This document shows positions 27,201-40,200 of a stretch of 64,000 nt of DNA, piece after piece. Both the position numbers and the translations under genes were made by a program. The notes beneath the pieces are model-generated. The model was given only the letters and a program-made list of their open reading frames with translations, had not been told where the DNA came from and made no database searches. This DNA comes from Ephemerocybe angulata (lineage: Eukaryota > Basidiomycota > Agaricomycetes > Agaricales > Psathyrellaceae). Where the stretch lies: positions 3,286,001 through 3,350,000 of the forward strand of contig JAACJK010000163.1 of assembly GCA_013368325.1 (NCBI GenBank), given 5' to 3'. Each line of letters begins with the position of its first letter. Position 1 is the stretch's first letter.

Positions 27201-27965
27201 AGGAATATGTAAGAAGTATGATTGAGGTATGATAGGCGCTAGAGCGCCTTTGATTTCTGCACCCTTGTTCTAAGAATAATGCGATAGTACATATGCTTTT
27301 GATTGGTATCATCTCTCTTGAAAGATCCACGAAAGGAACGGGGTGGGTGGAGCGCAGGCTGATTCGTTGGGATTCAGGTGAGTGAGTATATTGGAGTTTG
27401 TTTGGGACAGAAGGGCGACGGAAGGAGGAATTGTTACGGCTCTCAGCAAGGCGCGACATGGTCTCAGCTTTAGACGCCACAGCGGAAATAGCTGCTGCGA
27501 ATTATATGGTAGAGTTCGTCCCCCCGGAAGCTAAAGTTTGAGTTGCAACATATGGATGAGGATAGGACTGGAGGCGCGCTACGTTCCTGGAAAGTGAACC
27601 CAATACAATTCGAGGATACGGGGATATGGCCTATTAAAATACATGCCCGATTCAAGGTTTAATTATGTGCAATGGTGTATACTGTATGTGGAATCCTGGA
27701 CGGGCTGCTTTGACGGAGGCTCTTCGACTTAATTGTGTGACTCAGGGCGGGTAGCGAGGCGTGTTCATGGATCATATGAAACGTCGGCGCTTACCATCTA
27801 TGGGTCCTTCGAAGCTCGTTCTGGTCTAGGCGAGATATACGGTGCTTAGAGTGGTTAGGATTCAGGAAAGACTTACGCAGTAGGCTTTCAGATTTTGATG
27901 CCAAGAGGTGCTATAGCTGAAACGACGGTGCTTAGCGCTTGCCTGCTATGGATACTGGAGAGGAG

Positions 27966-28365
27966 AATATGGTAGGTGGGTGGGAAACATAGATATGTAG
28001 GGCCAAAGAGTGGTTAGCGGAAATGCTACGCTCTCCAACGAAGGATCTAACACACATCACGCTCGTGGCCTTTACCTTCTTTTGGCCATGCACTCCTCGT
28101 TGTGGTATTCAAAGTTATTTCGAGGTAGAGATAGAACGCAAACGTGCATCTAAAGCAGACAGAATTGGTCTTGCCAAGAAATCGCGAACGCGAATATGGT
28201 AGGTCGGTGGGACGCATAGTTGAGTAGGGTTAAATGCGATCACTAAGAGTGGTTAGTGGTGATACTATCCATACTGACGAAGGGTCTAATACATACCGCG
28301 CTTTTGGCCACTGCCATTTTTGGGCAAGACGCTCCTCCTTGTGGTAATCAAAGTGTTTCGAGCCA
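27966..28365. repeat. Diverged tandem duplication, period about 227 nt
   Basis: A unit beginning AATATGGTAGGT at 27966 recurs at 28193 as AATATGGTAGGTCGG. Both copies continue with GAGTGGTTAG, then a CGAAGG(A/G)TCTAA element, then TTTTGGCCA(C/T)GC or a close variant, then ACTCCTC(G/C)TTGTGGTA and a TTTCGAG end. The copies are clearly homologous but differ by substitutions and small indels. There is no open frame across the unit. Confidence 0.65.
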
Positions 28366-28660
28366 TGTAGCGCGCAGCAAGGCAACTAAAGGCACACAAG
28401 TTTCAATAACACTAGCCACAGCGCAGCAGCAGATTACGGGCAAAACACAATCTCCAACACACACACAGCACAGTCCCACCTTGAGCGTGAGTCATACTCT
28501 ACAACTCTAAGACAATTCGACGCTGTCCAGATCAAGCACCAACTGATAAGCGCTCATCACCCCTTCAGCCTGCGATAGGCGCTAAAGCGGCTTTCACTAG
28601 ATCATCTACACCGCCTCACCCAGATAACAAGCGCCAAGAAATATAGTGCAACATCCTACG

Positions 28661-28958
28661 CGCCAAGACCCACTAAACGTTGCAAACGACATGCAAAGAA
28701 GCCGCCACTTCAAAAATACTTTACGACCTAACTCACCACAGCTCGCAAAGTTGTACCTTGGATACACATCGACATATACGAACGCGCATCTCCTCACAGG
28801 CTCCAAACAGGCTGCGACGCGCCAAGAGACATAGTACGCGCCAAGACGCACTACTGCTTGCTGTGAGACGCAGCGCGCAGCCGCCACCTCAAAAATACAT
28901 CGCGCCCCAACTTCGCGCACGCCCCGACATGGTGCCTCGGATGCACATCGACATATAG
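28661..28958. repeat. Second diverged tandem duplication, period about 179 nt
   Basis: CGCCAAGAC at 28661 recurs at 28839. Both are followed by AGCCGCCAC(T/C)TCAAAAATAC and end with ATCGACATATA, at 28768 and 28947. A partial third CATCGACATAT occurs near 29133. The elements lie just downstream of the 227-nt duplication and are not homologous to it as far as I can see. Confidence 0.6.
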
Positions 28959-30502
28959 AGACTCGATATGCACTCACCTGACATCTAACACACTTAAACT
29001 CCTCGAGTGAGGAGACTAGCCTTTCCTTGGCCTTATACTTACTTGAGCTCGTCACTCCCAACCATCCATCGAATCGAAAACTTTAAATGAAGTGAGTTAA
29101 AAATAAGCGCTGCCCTACCGCCGGTTCCGCATCGACATATCGGTCGGGGCGCGCGGGCGCACCTGATCAGTAGGCACACTGATAACAGCGACACCTACCA
29201 TAAGGGTGCGCGACACACGATGGTCGCAGCTCAATGTGTCGACTCGAGGGCGTTAAAAATAAGCTCGTTCGTCACATTAAGGCTTGGTATTAAGTTGTGG
29301 ATTGTATTGCGAGAGTTGCCTTGTCGGGGGCTCTGAGGCGCTCCGTCGCGTATGTTATCAGCGTATCTTGGGGGTGGGCGGTATGATGATGCAGGAAACG
29401 CGTGTTAGCAGTCCCAGCTTGGAACGTGGCGTTCTTCGAAGTTCATGTGAATGGTCGATTGGAGGGTTAGCAGAGTGCTCGAAGCGGTATGTCGTATCCA
29501 AGCAAGCAATAAGCGCTCAAGGGCGGCGGTCGACGATTAACCAACCGTCGGTTAGGGAAGCGTGACAGAGGGTGCCTTGCGTTTCGAGCGGGGAGGTTGG
29601 AAGACACACGTTGGGTGGAGTAGATAGAAGGACTATGGGCGTTGACTAGGTCGTGTATGGCAGGAGGCCGAACTAATTTGGTTGAGGGGGAGGAATAGAG
29701 GGGGGACTAAGTACGACTACGCATTCACTTCCCCTGTAAGAGCCTACCCTTGGATTCTGGAAGCAGGGGCGCTAGGGGTCGTTGCGGTTTGACGCCACGC
29801 GGTGAGTGCGACGTACCTTAGCGAAGAAACAAGTTCTCCTGCTGCGTATGGTGAATGCATGATCATGAGGCAACTGGAGATGGGCTGAGATGGGGCGGGC
29901 AGCGGGTGTTGTGCAAGCACCGTTGGAGCAATGCCCAAGGCAACAGCAACTGTGAGTTGCGAGGGACGTTGGCGAACGTTGGCTGGTCCAGGCGCCGCCG
30001 CGCACGAGCGATTGGGATAAGTCGAATCGATCGCTACTTAGATAATAAGAGCGGCGGGGGGACTTGGACCCGCGATCAGATTGGTAGGCGGCATGCAGCG
30101 GCTGGTGGAGGCATCGGTGCGGCACCAGCGCCAGCCTTGGGCCCGACGAGGGTGCAGCGAGTGCGCGAAGCGCCCTGTGCGGCGGGAAGCGCCCAAAGGT
30201 GTTATCATATCTTTGTATCAGCAGACAAGGCAAGGCAGCGACAAAGCAGGCAACACTCGACCAATGGTGGGCTGGACGGGAGCCGGGTCGGAGATCCAGC
30301 AGCTGATGGCAGATCTGTGTTACGCGTGACGGTCACAAAGGGATTTCGAGATCTGACGATCGGGGATAGGGATAGCGAAAATAAATAAATAATAAAATAA
30401 ATGAATGGGGGAGATTTGTTGTGCTTGCTGTGTTGAGATTTATACGGGCTGGTTGTCGAGCGGAGAGATCCTCACTCCCCCTCGCCGGACATCTCGAGCA
30501 CC

Positions 30503-31222
30503 ATGTCTCCCCGCTCCATCCTCAAGCGCTCGACGCCCTCGCAGGGCTCCCAGACACACGCAGTCCACTTCCCGCCCTCGCCCTCCCTCTGCCGCACATT
30601 CGCGGCCCACCCACCCACCATCTACGACCGCACCCCCATCGTCGTCTCCAAAAACAGCTGTGCCCTCCCAGAACGCGGCTGCCCGGGGCGCACCTACGTC
30701 CTCGAGGAGCACTCCCAGCGCACCGCCGCCTTCCGCTCGTACCACCCCCGCCCCATCAACACCTCCACCAGCAGCTATCGCCCGGTCGACAGCGAGCACC
30801 GGTCGCTGGCCGACCTCCCCCAGCTCGTGCCGGACCTCTCCTCCGAGAGCGACGAGAGCGACGGCTTCGTGCCCAGCCCGCAGATGCCCCCGCACCTCTA
30901 CAGCTACGGCGCACACGGGCTGCCCGCGAAATACGACTCGGGCAACAGCAGCTACTTCGACTACCCGCCGTCCAACGCCAAGGACGGCATCAACGCCCTC
31001 GCCTTCCTGCCCTACCCGCCCTCGCCCCCCGCCAACTACAACTGCAGCAGCGACGAGTCCCAGGCGTCCAAGCCCAGGAAGAAGCGCAGCGAGAGCAGGC
31101 GGAGACACGACGGCGCCTCGGAGCCCGACCGGATACCCACCTCCAGCCGCAGACGCGAGTACCTGGCCTCCCAGTACAGCGGCTTCGGCGCGCGGGACGA
31201 CGGCTGTCTTGGCGGATTCTGA
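30503..31222 (+). CDS. Small disordered Ser/Pro-rich protein, unknown function
   Basis: This is a single exon of 239 residues. It opens with MSPRSILKRS and then HAVHFPPSPSLCRTF, a basic-then-hydrophobic block that I believe recurs in uncharacterised proteins of other Agaricomycetes, though this is from memory. The block ALPERGCPGRTY follows. An acidic SSESDESD stretch lies near residue 117, and a basic KPRKKRSESRRRH stretch near residue 193 could be a nuclear localisation signal. No transmembrane segment or enzyme motif is visible. Its C-heavy third-position codon use contrasts sharply with the decayed DNA upstream, supporting a real gene. The upstream AT-rich patch at 30386-30402 may supply its TATA element. 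Overlapping frames in this GC-rich stretch are shadows. Confidence 0.75.
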   Translation: MSPRSILKRSTPSQGSQTHAVHFPPSPSLCRTFAAHPPTIYDRTPIVVSKNSCALPERGCPGRTYVLEEHSQRTAAFRSYHPRPINTSTSSYRPVDSEHRSLADLPQLVPDLSSESDESDGFVPSPQMPPHLYSYGAHGLPAKYDSGNSSYFDYPPSNAKDGINALAFLPYPPSPPANYNCSSDESQASKPRKKRSESRRRHDGASEPDRIPTSSRRREYLASQYSGFGARDDGCLGGF

Positions 31223-34200
31223 GGGATACGCTTGCGATGGGGTATGGAGGATGGATGGATGGATGGACGAACGATGAACTGTATCATCGCACTTTGCGAT
31301 TGAACCAATCACCTTGGGCGCCTCACACTCTCGCCCTGAGGATCCGCCGACCGCGGGCCCGTCGTGCACTGCTGCACGGACGGTCCGGTCGGGCGCGACA
31401 ACCTCTTGCGACGCCCGCGGGGGCCCACCTGAGCCTGTCTGCCTTGCGCGACTGCTTGGACACCCCCCCTATCAAGGATCGACCCTCTATTACGCCGCCG
31501 CCTCCGCTCCGAACTCCCTCTCTATCACACTACCGACGACCACCCAACCCACCCTTCACACTGCATCGAACAACGAAACCAAATCAACAACTTGTACTCT
31601 TACTCTCCCCTGACGACCTCACACGACACATTAACCTATCAGTCTCCTGCATTTAACCATTATCACCATCATCAATCCGTACCCTACACATGCACAACCG
31701 GCCGTCCGTCCTTCTCCCGACCTTCCTCTTCATGCCGACCCTATTATTCTATTCGCCATGCCCGTTCTTTCTCTCTATCTCTAGCTGCACCTCCAATCAG
31801 TTCGGAGGCATACCCACTCGCGCCCTTGGTTTGATTATTTTATCACTTTGCCCTTCTTCGTTCACCCCTCTTCGTTCATCCTTTGCTAGCTCTCATTCAT
31901 TCATTCATTCATTGACGTTGCCTGGGCTCAACACATACCTGCCTCCTGCCTTGTTGTTTCACTACGCATTGCCACACATATCACAACCACACTGCATCAT
32001 CTCATCTCTGTGCGAATTAAGTTGTGTCTGTGCTTGGGCAAGTGTTTTCTTTCTCTGACGCGCTTCGACTCTCTATCTGGCTGCCTGTGACTCTGTCTTG
32101 GTCTACTGGCTGCGCTCTGCTCTCTGACGTCAACTTCGATCTTTGGGCCCTCTCTCTCTCTCTCTCTCTGGGACTCTGGACATGCATGCATTTGCTCTAC
32201 GACGACAACAACAAGGCGACGATCCATCCACTCGCTATCTCGCGCGTCCAGACATCTTGGCAACACTGTCACATCCGGCTTGTGGTCCGGCGGTCCAGGA
32301 CTCTCGTGCTCTCCGCTCCATTCCTCGGAGCTTGCTGGTGAATGTTATTATCTGGTTATTATCTTGGGCTTGCGCGCGCGGAATTCGCTCTGTGGTATGG
32401 ATGGGGTATGGATGGATGGTTGGCGTGCAGGGTGCATGTTGGGTGTGGTCTGGACTTTGTCGGTTGGGTGGGCTCCACTTGCTGTTGTATGGTTATTGTG
32501 TGTGTGGTGTTCAGGGACGAGTTATTGTGCGCTGCTCTGCGTTATATTACATGGAATGGATTGGGTCTGGAATGCGACGTGCCACAGATGAGTACATACA
32601 TGCTGTTCAGGTTCTGAACGTTTGAACTTTCTTTGACTCTGTGGTAGGGCTAGTGAGGCGTATGTGTGTTGTATGTAGGCGCGTCGCGAGTTGACTCCTC
32701 CGTTGTCCCCGTGTCTAGCGTACGACATAACCAGCCCCCTGGATTCCAAAAATACGCCGACGAAGCTCGATCGTATGTCAAAGTGGCTCTGTGCTAGATG
32801 CTAGATGTTAGATCAAGTGAATCGACCTGCGGCCCTGTCTTTATTTTAAGACGAGGGTGTTTTGCCAAGAGGCTCCGGGGAATACGAAGTTCAGCGAATT
32901 ATAGTTGGATGTGCACGACATCTGACCGACCGATGGATGATTGAAGTTGGGGAAGATGAGAAGCAGGCCGTGGAAGGCAGGTGAGAGGGATAAGCGCGAG
33001 GGGGGGCTTTATGGGTATGTTGCTCACGTTTGCGAGAAGGATGCCATGACCGTCTGTTGGGTATGTAACTTGGGTTATACATAGATGTTAATATATCGTT
33101 TCGTGGTTGGGTGTTCTTGTGACCCGCCCCAGGTCGCGGTGCGGGTGTGGGTGAGGGTGCGGGGTAGGGTGTGTGCCGCGTTAGATACGATAGATGCGGG
33201 AGAGCTATCCGACCGGATGTCGAGGCGGTTTTGGTTTTCGTTATCGGTGTCATGGGATGGGGTGGTACTGAGATACTCGTAATTTACGGGAGATGATTGG
33301 TTGTATGGTTAGATAATTGAGGGAAGTTGGAGTTGGGTGGAGTGGTGGGATTGGTCCGCCTCGAGGCGTGGGGTAGCTAGGCGACGATCTTCTGCTATGG
33401 CATTCACCTCAGCTGATATGCATATGTATGAGAAATGGTACTTAGGTACTGTATGTTGCGTGTGGTTCAGGTCTGTGCGCTCTGGATGGGATTGTGGGCT
33501 CCACTTCCACGTTCTGCGGAGGACGGGAATATTTAAGGGTCGTGGTTTGGTCCCGAGGCTTTCGGCAGGTGGACTCCTCCATACCAGTGCACGCGAGGGT
33601 TAGAAGCAGTGCTTTTCAATCCATCTCCTTGGACAAGTTGAAACTGGCTGGTACTACCACCGAACAGAGGTTTCAGGCGATGACGACCTGTTCTCAACTG
33701 AATTGTGTTGGGTGGGAAGCTGTCCTTGGACGCCGAAGGGGCGCTCAGGCAAGCGCCGTGTACATCGCAGCCAATTCCACCGAGGAGGAAGGTCATGAGA
33801 TGTATAGTGTACAACGAGTATCATCTTGTAATGCGCATCCATAATCCGTCAATGATTCTCGAGGAGAAGCAGAATCGACAGTCTGCAAACGAAAAATGAC
33901 TTCTGACTGTCATACGGACATCGGATGTCGGGTCGGAAATTTCATGGACTAAGTATATTCTGCTATGTGGCGACACGACGGGGGGAGCCAAGTGCACGGG
34001 AGACGGAGTAGGAATCTAATCTTCTCAGGTCGACGCAGGATAGCAGATAGCCGCCTTATCATCATTAATAGCATACAGCTATTATCGCAATGTTCGGGAG
34101 CTTCGACTTCGAGAGACGGGGTAGGATAAGATGGGAGAGTTGAACGCACGTACACGAGCGGTGTCGCATGACCGTGACCAGACTGCCTGCACCTACGGTC

Positions 34201-37200
34201 GGTAGATAACATCGATAAATCCATGCTCTTGGGTTTCTTACGACACATCTTTATGAAATCCCTGTCAATAATAACGATCGCGAAGGGCATACTTATAGCG
34301 ATGCGGGGAAGGAACATGACTGCGGCCGATGTGCATTGGCGAAGTGCCTTGGTACCGCCAGAGTGCTGGGAGGAGAGGAACCCTAGACCTCTGGGCCTTG
34401 AGCGCTTAAGTGGGGGCGTTGGTTGTGCCGGCGGTTTGGCGCGCGTGGATTGATGGGGATAGCTGGGCTGCGTGGCGGGAAGGTTATCGCCACACGATGC
34501 TGTGGGTTTCTTATGTACAACCACCACCACCACCCACCGCGTCTTGTCTTCCTCTTCCTCTTCCTCTTCCCCTTCCTTGCGACCTCGCGTTCGAGAGCTC
34601 AAATCCCTCATCTCTTACGGCATCGTTCTGCAAGTCATATGTAGTACTAGTAGGTCGTGTCGTGTTTCATACTTCCTGGGCGCTACGACAGGACACAACA
34701 CGAGCGACTGCATGCAGGCAGGCAGGGTTCCAAGGATCCGGCACAGCACCTCCGTTCAGCCCACTCCGATGAAAGCTGACACGACACAACTTTGGGCTGT
34801 GATTCGCCACCTTTCTTCGACGTCGTACAATTGAACTCTAATCCTATGTTTGGGGAGCTGGGGGTCCCTGCTTAGGCCGAACGAAAGATCGATAGGCCTG
34901 GCTTGCGCTTTGGGTCGGGCTTGGGATGACGCGGGATGAATGGCTTGCTGGAAGTGTGTATGGTACGTCCCCTCTATCTGCGTATGGATGGCTGCTCCTG
35001 ACAAGTCGGCCGGTGTGAGTTTATGATTTGGGTTGAGAGGTAATTTGAACATGATATGTCAGAGGTAGAGTTTATCTGGTATGGTAGCTCATCTTCGGTG
35101 ATTTACCAGTTGGCAGGTCACATAGGAACCCGGTTAATGGGGTAGTTGGAGTCTCCTGGAAGGTTCAGTCCAAACTCGACGCGTTCTACTGTGTTCTCGA
35201 AGGCCAAGGCGATGCCCAGAGTGGTAAAAAACAAGGGATGCGTGCGACGTCTGTCCAGCGCGAGGATGTTCCACCTCATACCTTCTCTTACCCGCGAGCA
35301 CTCCCCTCGTTGACCCGCGAACCTCGTCACACCCCTCGATCCCATTTTCCTCGGCAGTTCGTCGCGGCAAGGCTCCATCTCAGTCTGACGTACGTCCTCA
35401 CTCTCCTGGAACGCGACAACGCAAAAGAAGGGCTTGGTATACGCGCGGAAGAGCCTCGTGGCCCCTTTTCTAGCGTCCAAGACTATGATCAACAGAAGCT
35501 ACCCCGTCCGACACATACTGCCTGCGTCTTTTGAATAGGTTCGAAGCTAGATGGCTGGTTGGCTGTCTCGAAGTTCTCCCGTCGTTTGGCTTTTCTTCCT
35601 TTACTTGGCGGTTGGGCTGTCATTGACAACTTGAGGTGTTTTGAGGGATTTTGCGCGGATTGGGACGACGGTCGGTGCTTTGACTCGTGCTGGTGACTGC
35701 TTCTACTCGCTTCTGGTTGGGTCCCACCTGGCTGACCGGTCGATCTAGCCCTAGGCGCGTGCTCGAGATAGTCATCGTCGCCTTCCATCTTTCGCAGGTA
35801 TGCTGAAGGAGGAAGGAAGGTAACCGACGTCCCCTCCTCCCCTTCCTGGCCACGTTCTAGCCCATACATGCAACAGAATGACTGTGGGGTGTCCGCTATG
35901 CCAAGAAAATTTCATTAACTTACCTGACCCTATGGGTCCTTGTCCCTGGTTCTTCCTATTCTCCGGCGCATGTCTTCTCTCGCTTCATCTCGCTGCGCTG
36001 TAGCCTGTGGGACGATGTGAACGGTTACGGCCATCCAAATTCCATTCCCTCCTCCCTCTGAGTCGCCGTATCGCCATCTCGCTTACTTAGGGGCACGCCC
36101 CCCGCGCGATCGATAAAACCTCCCCTGCGCAGCACGGGGAAACGACATCGTCATCGCGTTCTTCGCGCTGGCTTTTGCAGATTTGCATTGGCGCGTTTCC
36201 TTTCTGAAAATGCAGCGTGGCTCTGGGGGATGGGAGGACCGGGTTCTGTCCTGTTCTTGTTGAATGGGTCGAATCCTCGAATGCGATCGTTTCCTTCTTC
36301 GTCAGTGCTTCCTCTGGCTGTGCAAATTTTTCAAACTTGGCGCTGGTTGGTTCCCCGTACATGCCCCACATCTCTGTGGGCTTGGGCTCGGTGTCTTGGG
36401 TATCTCTTGTTGAACGCGATAGCGGTGATAACACCAGCGCTCGTTGCTGACTATGACGTCCCTCCCGCGCGTTCTCGTCGACGCGTCGACGCGTGCTATT
36501 GCCTTCACCGATGAATACGCCAGACTGTCGGCCCTGATTTACCTTTTTGGCATTCAGGATAGCATGTGCTGTGCAACTGGCTGACAGCTATCAGAGCGGA
36601 TTGGTTTCAATTCAGATGGGAGATGGGACTCTGCGATCAACTTGGGAGTCTTCATTCAGCGGTACGCGTTGCTTTGCTATTGGACATCTAATTCATTGGG
36701 ACTGTATGGTGTCGGTGCCTTTGGCGTTTGGTATTGTCCGTTCCGTGTTTCTCCTTGACACGAACGTGGAATGGGAACTTAACTGTTCATCTCTCTCCTG
36801 TGCTGGGACGAGTTATCTGTGATACATCTTCCTGCGCTTCCTGGACCGTTACTTTCACAGCTAAACGATGGATACACGATTGTGCTACTCGAAACCTGAC
36901 TCACAACACGTTAGCACATACCTTTTGCGCACAATTCTCTTCCGCTAAGTCTCCGCCTTCGCGTCTCTCTATGCCTTGTTCGCTGGCGCTTCTTGTGATA
37001 GTGACAAGGGACGACATATCACAGAACACCATCAATATGGTCTGGGTAGCCTCGTTTTGTGTAGTTGGGTAGAGGTAGCCCTAATTGGACACTTCACCTT
37101 GACCCAATGGGAGCGAGCGGCCTAGGTAGGCATGGTACAGCGGCCTCGCAGTGTTCAAGTCCGTTTGGACTACGCCCCAGTGGCCCTGGCCGCTGTATGG

Positions 37201-40200
37201 CACCACCTTTGACATGAATCAGGCACACCGTGGGTCGACACAGAACATAGCAAGGCGGCGCACGGTTGCACTTTCGCCATCCGCTGGTGCCATGAGGTTT
37301 CTATCAAGCGATAACACCCGCACGAGCCATGACAAAGTTTGTGGGCCATCGCTGGCGAACGTGTCGTTCCTCAGAGTACAACGTTCCTTTGTCTACAACC
37401 GACTCCGCCCCTCTTATAGCCTCTTATCCGAGTGTGCACGTATGTGAGCGTCGCGTAAGATGCTTTATGTTTCGAATTCCTTCCTTTTTCTCGTCGCCCG
37501 AGAAGCTCGCCCGTACTTATCTTCGGCGGTTGTATGGGGGACTTGCCTGTGCGGCTTTCTCTCCGACGACGGAGGGTTTGATTGTGCGGACTAGCAAATT
37601 TTCGGAACATCCACGTTACTTCCAGGTTCCAGGATCATGAATAGGCGTGCTGACAGAGTCGTGCACGGGGTATGAGGGACGCGCGCTCCCCTGTTGACAA
37701 TTTTAGCGCCTTGAGTAATGGGAGAACGCTGGGTGGGCATCATTCGAGGGCACTGCTTGTCAGGTGGCTTGGAATTGTAAGACTCCGGCGGTTGGTCCGA
37801 CTCCGAGCGCTGCGCTGGCTAACAAAGCTTTTGGCGTCGGTATGGATGTGTTACCGTACGCCGTATATGCATACGGAGAGGTCTTTGAGATCGGTGGCAC
37901 CGGCTAGATTGGTTACCGACCGCTGATAAGATCCCTCCCCAACGGCAAGCCTCGCCATCTCCTGCAGCTCTTGGAGCTTCGTGGAAGGTATACGGGTCAA
38001 CAGTCGTAATTCAAAAGCACATTGAGGACCGGACTGTCGCTGAAACGCCGCAGTGGGTGGAAGGGCAGCACGGGAGTGTTATCGCCTCTCCAATTTCTTT
38101 ATCTAACGCTCCAAGGGATCTTCGCACTGTGTGTCGACTCGCTCCAACGCGAATACTGATAAGTCCAAAAAAGCGCATCTCGTAGTATCCTGGCCCATGC
38201 CTTCCCAATCTGTCTTCCCGAAACCCTTCTATTCACGCCGCAGTGTCTCGACGGTTCCTACCGCCAGCTGAGATGTATAGGCGTCGACATCATATATGAC
38301 ACGATATGCCGAGCGGCGTCTTCTCGCCCTCGTATATGAGTGCCTCGCGCCCACGATATGCGGGGTAGCAACGTACGAGTACGATATCCCGTAGCCTGCT
38401 GATGATGTTAAGCGACCGCCAACGTCCAGAGGGACATTATTAAAGAGCAATTCCGAGTTAAAAGGAGGATCGTTACTCAAAAGGGAGAGCGCGCCTATCG
38501 TCTGGGTTCCTCCTACCGAGAAGGTACAACCCCTTCTTTACCTCGATAAGGGAGGGAGCCCATATGCGGATCCACCCCGCATTGCTTATAGAGTATCGGG
38601 GCCAGTATCACGATACATAGCGAAAAGCTCTCATCCTGTCAGGCCTAAAATCTAACAGACTTAGCGACTTGCCTTATCAACGTGCATTCCGACGCCCTTA
38701 GCATCAATCCAAGGGCGGATTCCGCTGAGTCGCTACGAACCTTCCTAACTGGGACATAGGGCGACAGCGTCCTTCGTACCCACCCCGCACCGGAATCTCT
38801 ACCATCTTATTTCATAGAGATAGACTCGGCCATGCTTAACATAAGGGAGGATTAACTCAATTGAGCCTATATCGGGAAAGTGGGCACCAAAGCGTAGTTT
38901 AAGTCTATTTCCCGCCCACGCGTATCCATTTACTTCCCAAGCAGGGGTCAGGTCGCCGAGTCACCTGGCGCGCACTCCTTGGGGTGGTGGGAGGCGCTTG
39001 ATCAGTCTCTATGCCCATAATTGGGCATGCGAGGCTCAAACAACGGGATCACACAACGAGGGTGCCAGAAGCTTCCGTTGGAGTCCGCCGCCTTCAGATG
39101 TGCTGATCTAAGGGTGAGGGATTAGATACAGATTCAGGATATTTGCTCGTTATCAGCGAGGTCCTCCGGAGCCTGCTCGATAACGCCCAGAAAATATCTC
39201 GTGATTGGGAGACTGAAGGAGGCGCTGATGAGGAGGCCTGAAGGTTGGTTTTGCACTACTCAGAGGATATACCTTGCCGTGCATGCGTTAATTAATGTCA
39301 AATGAGCGTCGTGTGCCCATTGTCCGGTGGTCAGAGGTACTTAAGCCATCAGGTCGAACGGCGAACTATATACTTCGACAGCCATGCATCTTTGATTTCA
39401 GACGCCCAGGTACTGATGCTGAGGACCCACTGAGTTACATTGCAACGCAGAAGGGCAGCTGCGTTTCTCTTGGCTTGATTTCGAATGTCTCGTTCTTCCT
39501 TTTCCATTAATCTTCTCCCGCCGCCTCGAATGGGTATGTGTTCGGTTTTTCCTGAGATGGTATATGATGTCGCGGGTCGGGTCCCATAGATCTGTTAACT
39601 TCGTCGCAGATTATGAAATACGCAGTACTGTCACAGGACATGTGGGTTAGCAAGAGGAACACCTCGGGACGTGTTTCATTGAGAATTGAATGGTTGTATG
39701 AGGTTCCTCTCCACCTCACGACTATCTCCAGCGACCTCCCATACCATGAAACTGCGTCATGAGTACCGCTCCGAGTACCGATGCTATGCCCGTGCACTAT
39801 GGTAGTGCAAGCCGCAGTCTAGGCCAACTGTCGTCATCACCCTCGTATTCCATTGAATATTATAACTGAAGAGATGCACGCTACACGCGGGACGAGCTCC
39901 ATGAGCTGCCATTGCCACCCTGTCAGCTACTGGGGTGAAAAAGCATGCAGCTATTGTACCAGTGAGGAGATAGTCCTCGATGTTTGCTGCAGTGCACCAT
40001 TTCTTACTACATTGGCGCTGACATCGATAGCTGCGCCTATCCACTGGTTAGGGTGACTTCATAACGAGTCAACTCCATCGACGCTGCTAAACAAGGCTCT
40101 TAACATCATTCTGACGCACTGGTAAGCATATGCTCTCTCACAGCAGCAACTTCTCGTGTTCCTACCTCTTCCGAATCCTGCGCGGAGCCCGGAACATCTC

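Larger units (their letters stand above)
12424..30502. other. 18 kb gene-free region with decayed and repetitive DNA
   Basis: No frame on either strand has coding character, and none of the short open frames matches a known family. No reverse transcriptase, transposase or integrase motif is visible. The region contains many isolated splice-like motifs, a possible decayed membrane-protein gene near 17.4-18.3 kb (minus), two diverged tandem duplications at 27.97-28.37 kb and 28.66-28.96 kb, short tetranucleotide tracts near 26.93 and 27.07 kb, and several copies of the octamer GCGCCAAG. An AT-rich patch at 30386-30402 precedes the next gene. It looks like old, mutated accessory or transposon DNA. 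Confidence 0.55.

Noticed and set aside
30040..30130. tRNA-like 3' half on the minus strand (GGGTCCAAGTCCC)
   Set aside because: There is no A box at the right distance and no cloverleaf can be drawn.
12424..30502. A CRISPR array or bacterial-type system in the repeat-bearing region
   Set aside because: The repeats are only two or three diverged copies of about 180-230 nt without regular short spacers, and the genome is fungal.
30421..31656. Open frame of 411 codons on the + strand and a 309-codon minus frame
   Set aside because: Both overlap the 239-aa gene in GC-rich DNA and read as Arg/Pro- or Gly/Val-rich low-complexity shadows.
32150..32169. CT dinucleotide run as a functional element
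   Set aside because: It is an ordinary simple repeat in a long pyrimidine-rich stretch.
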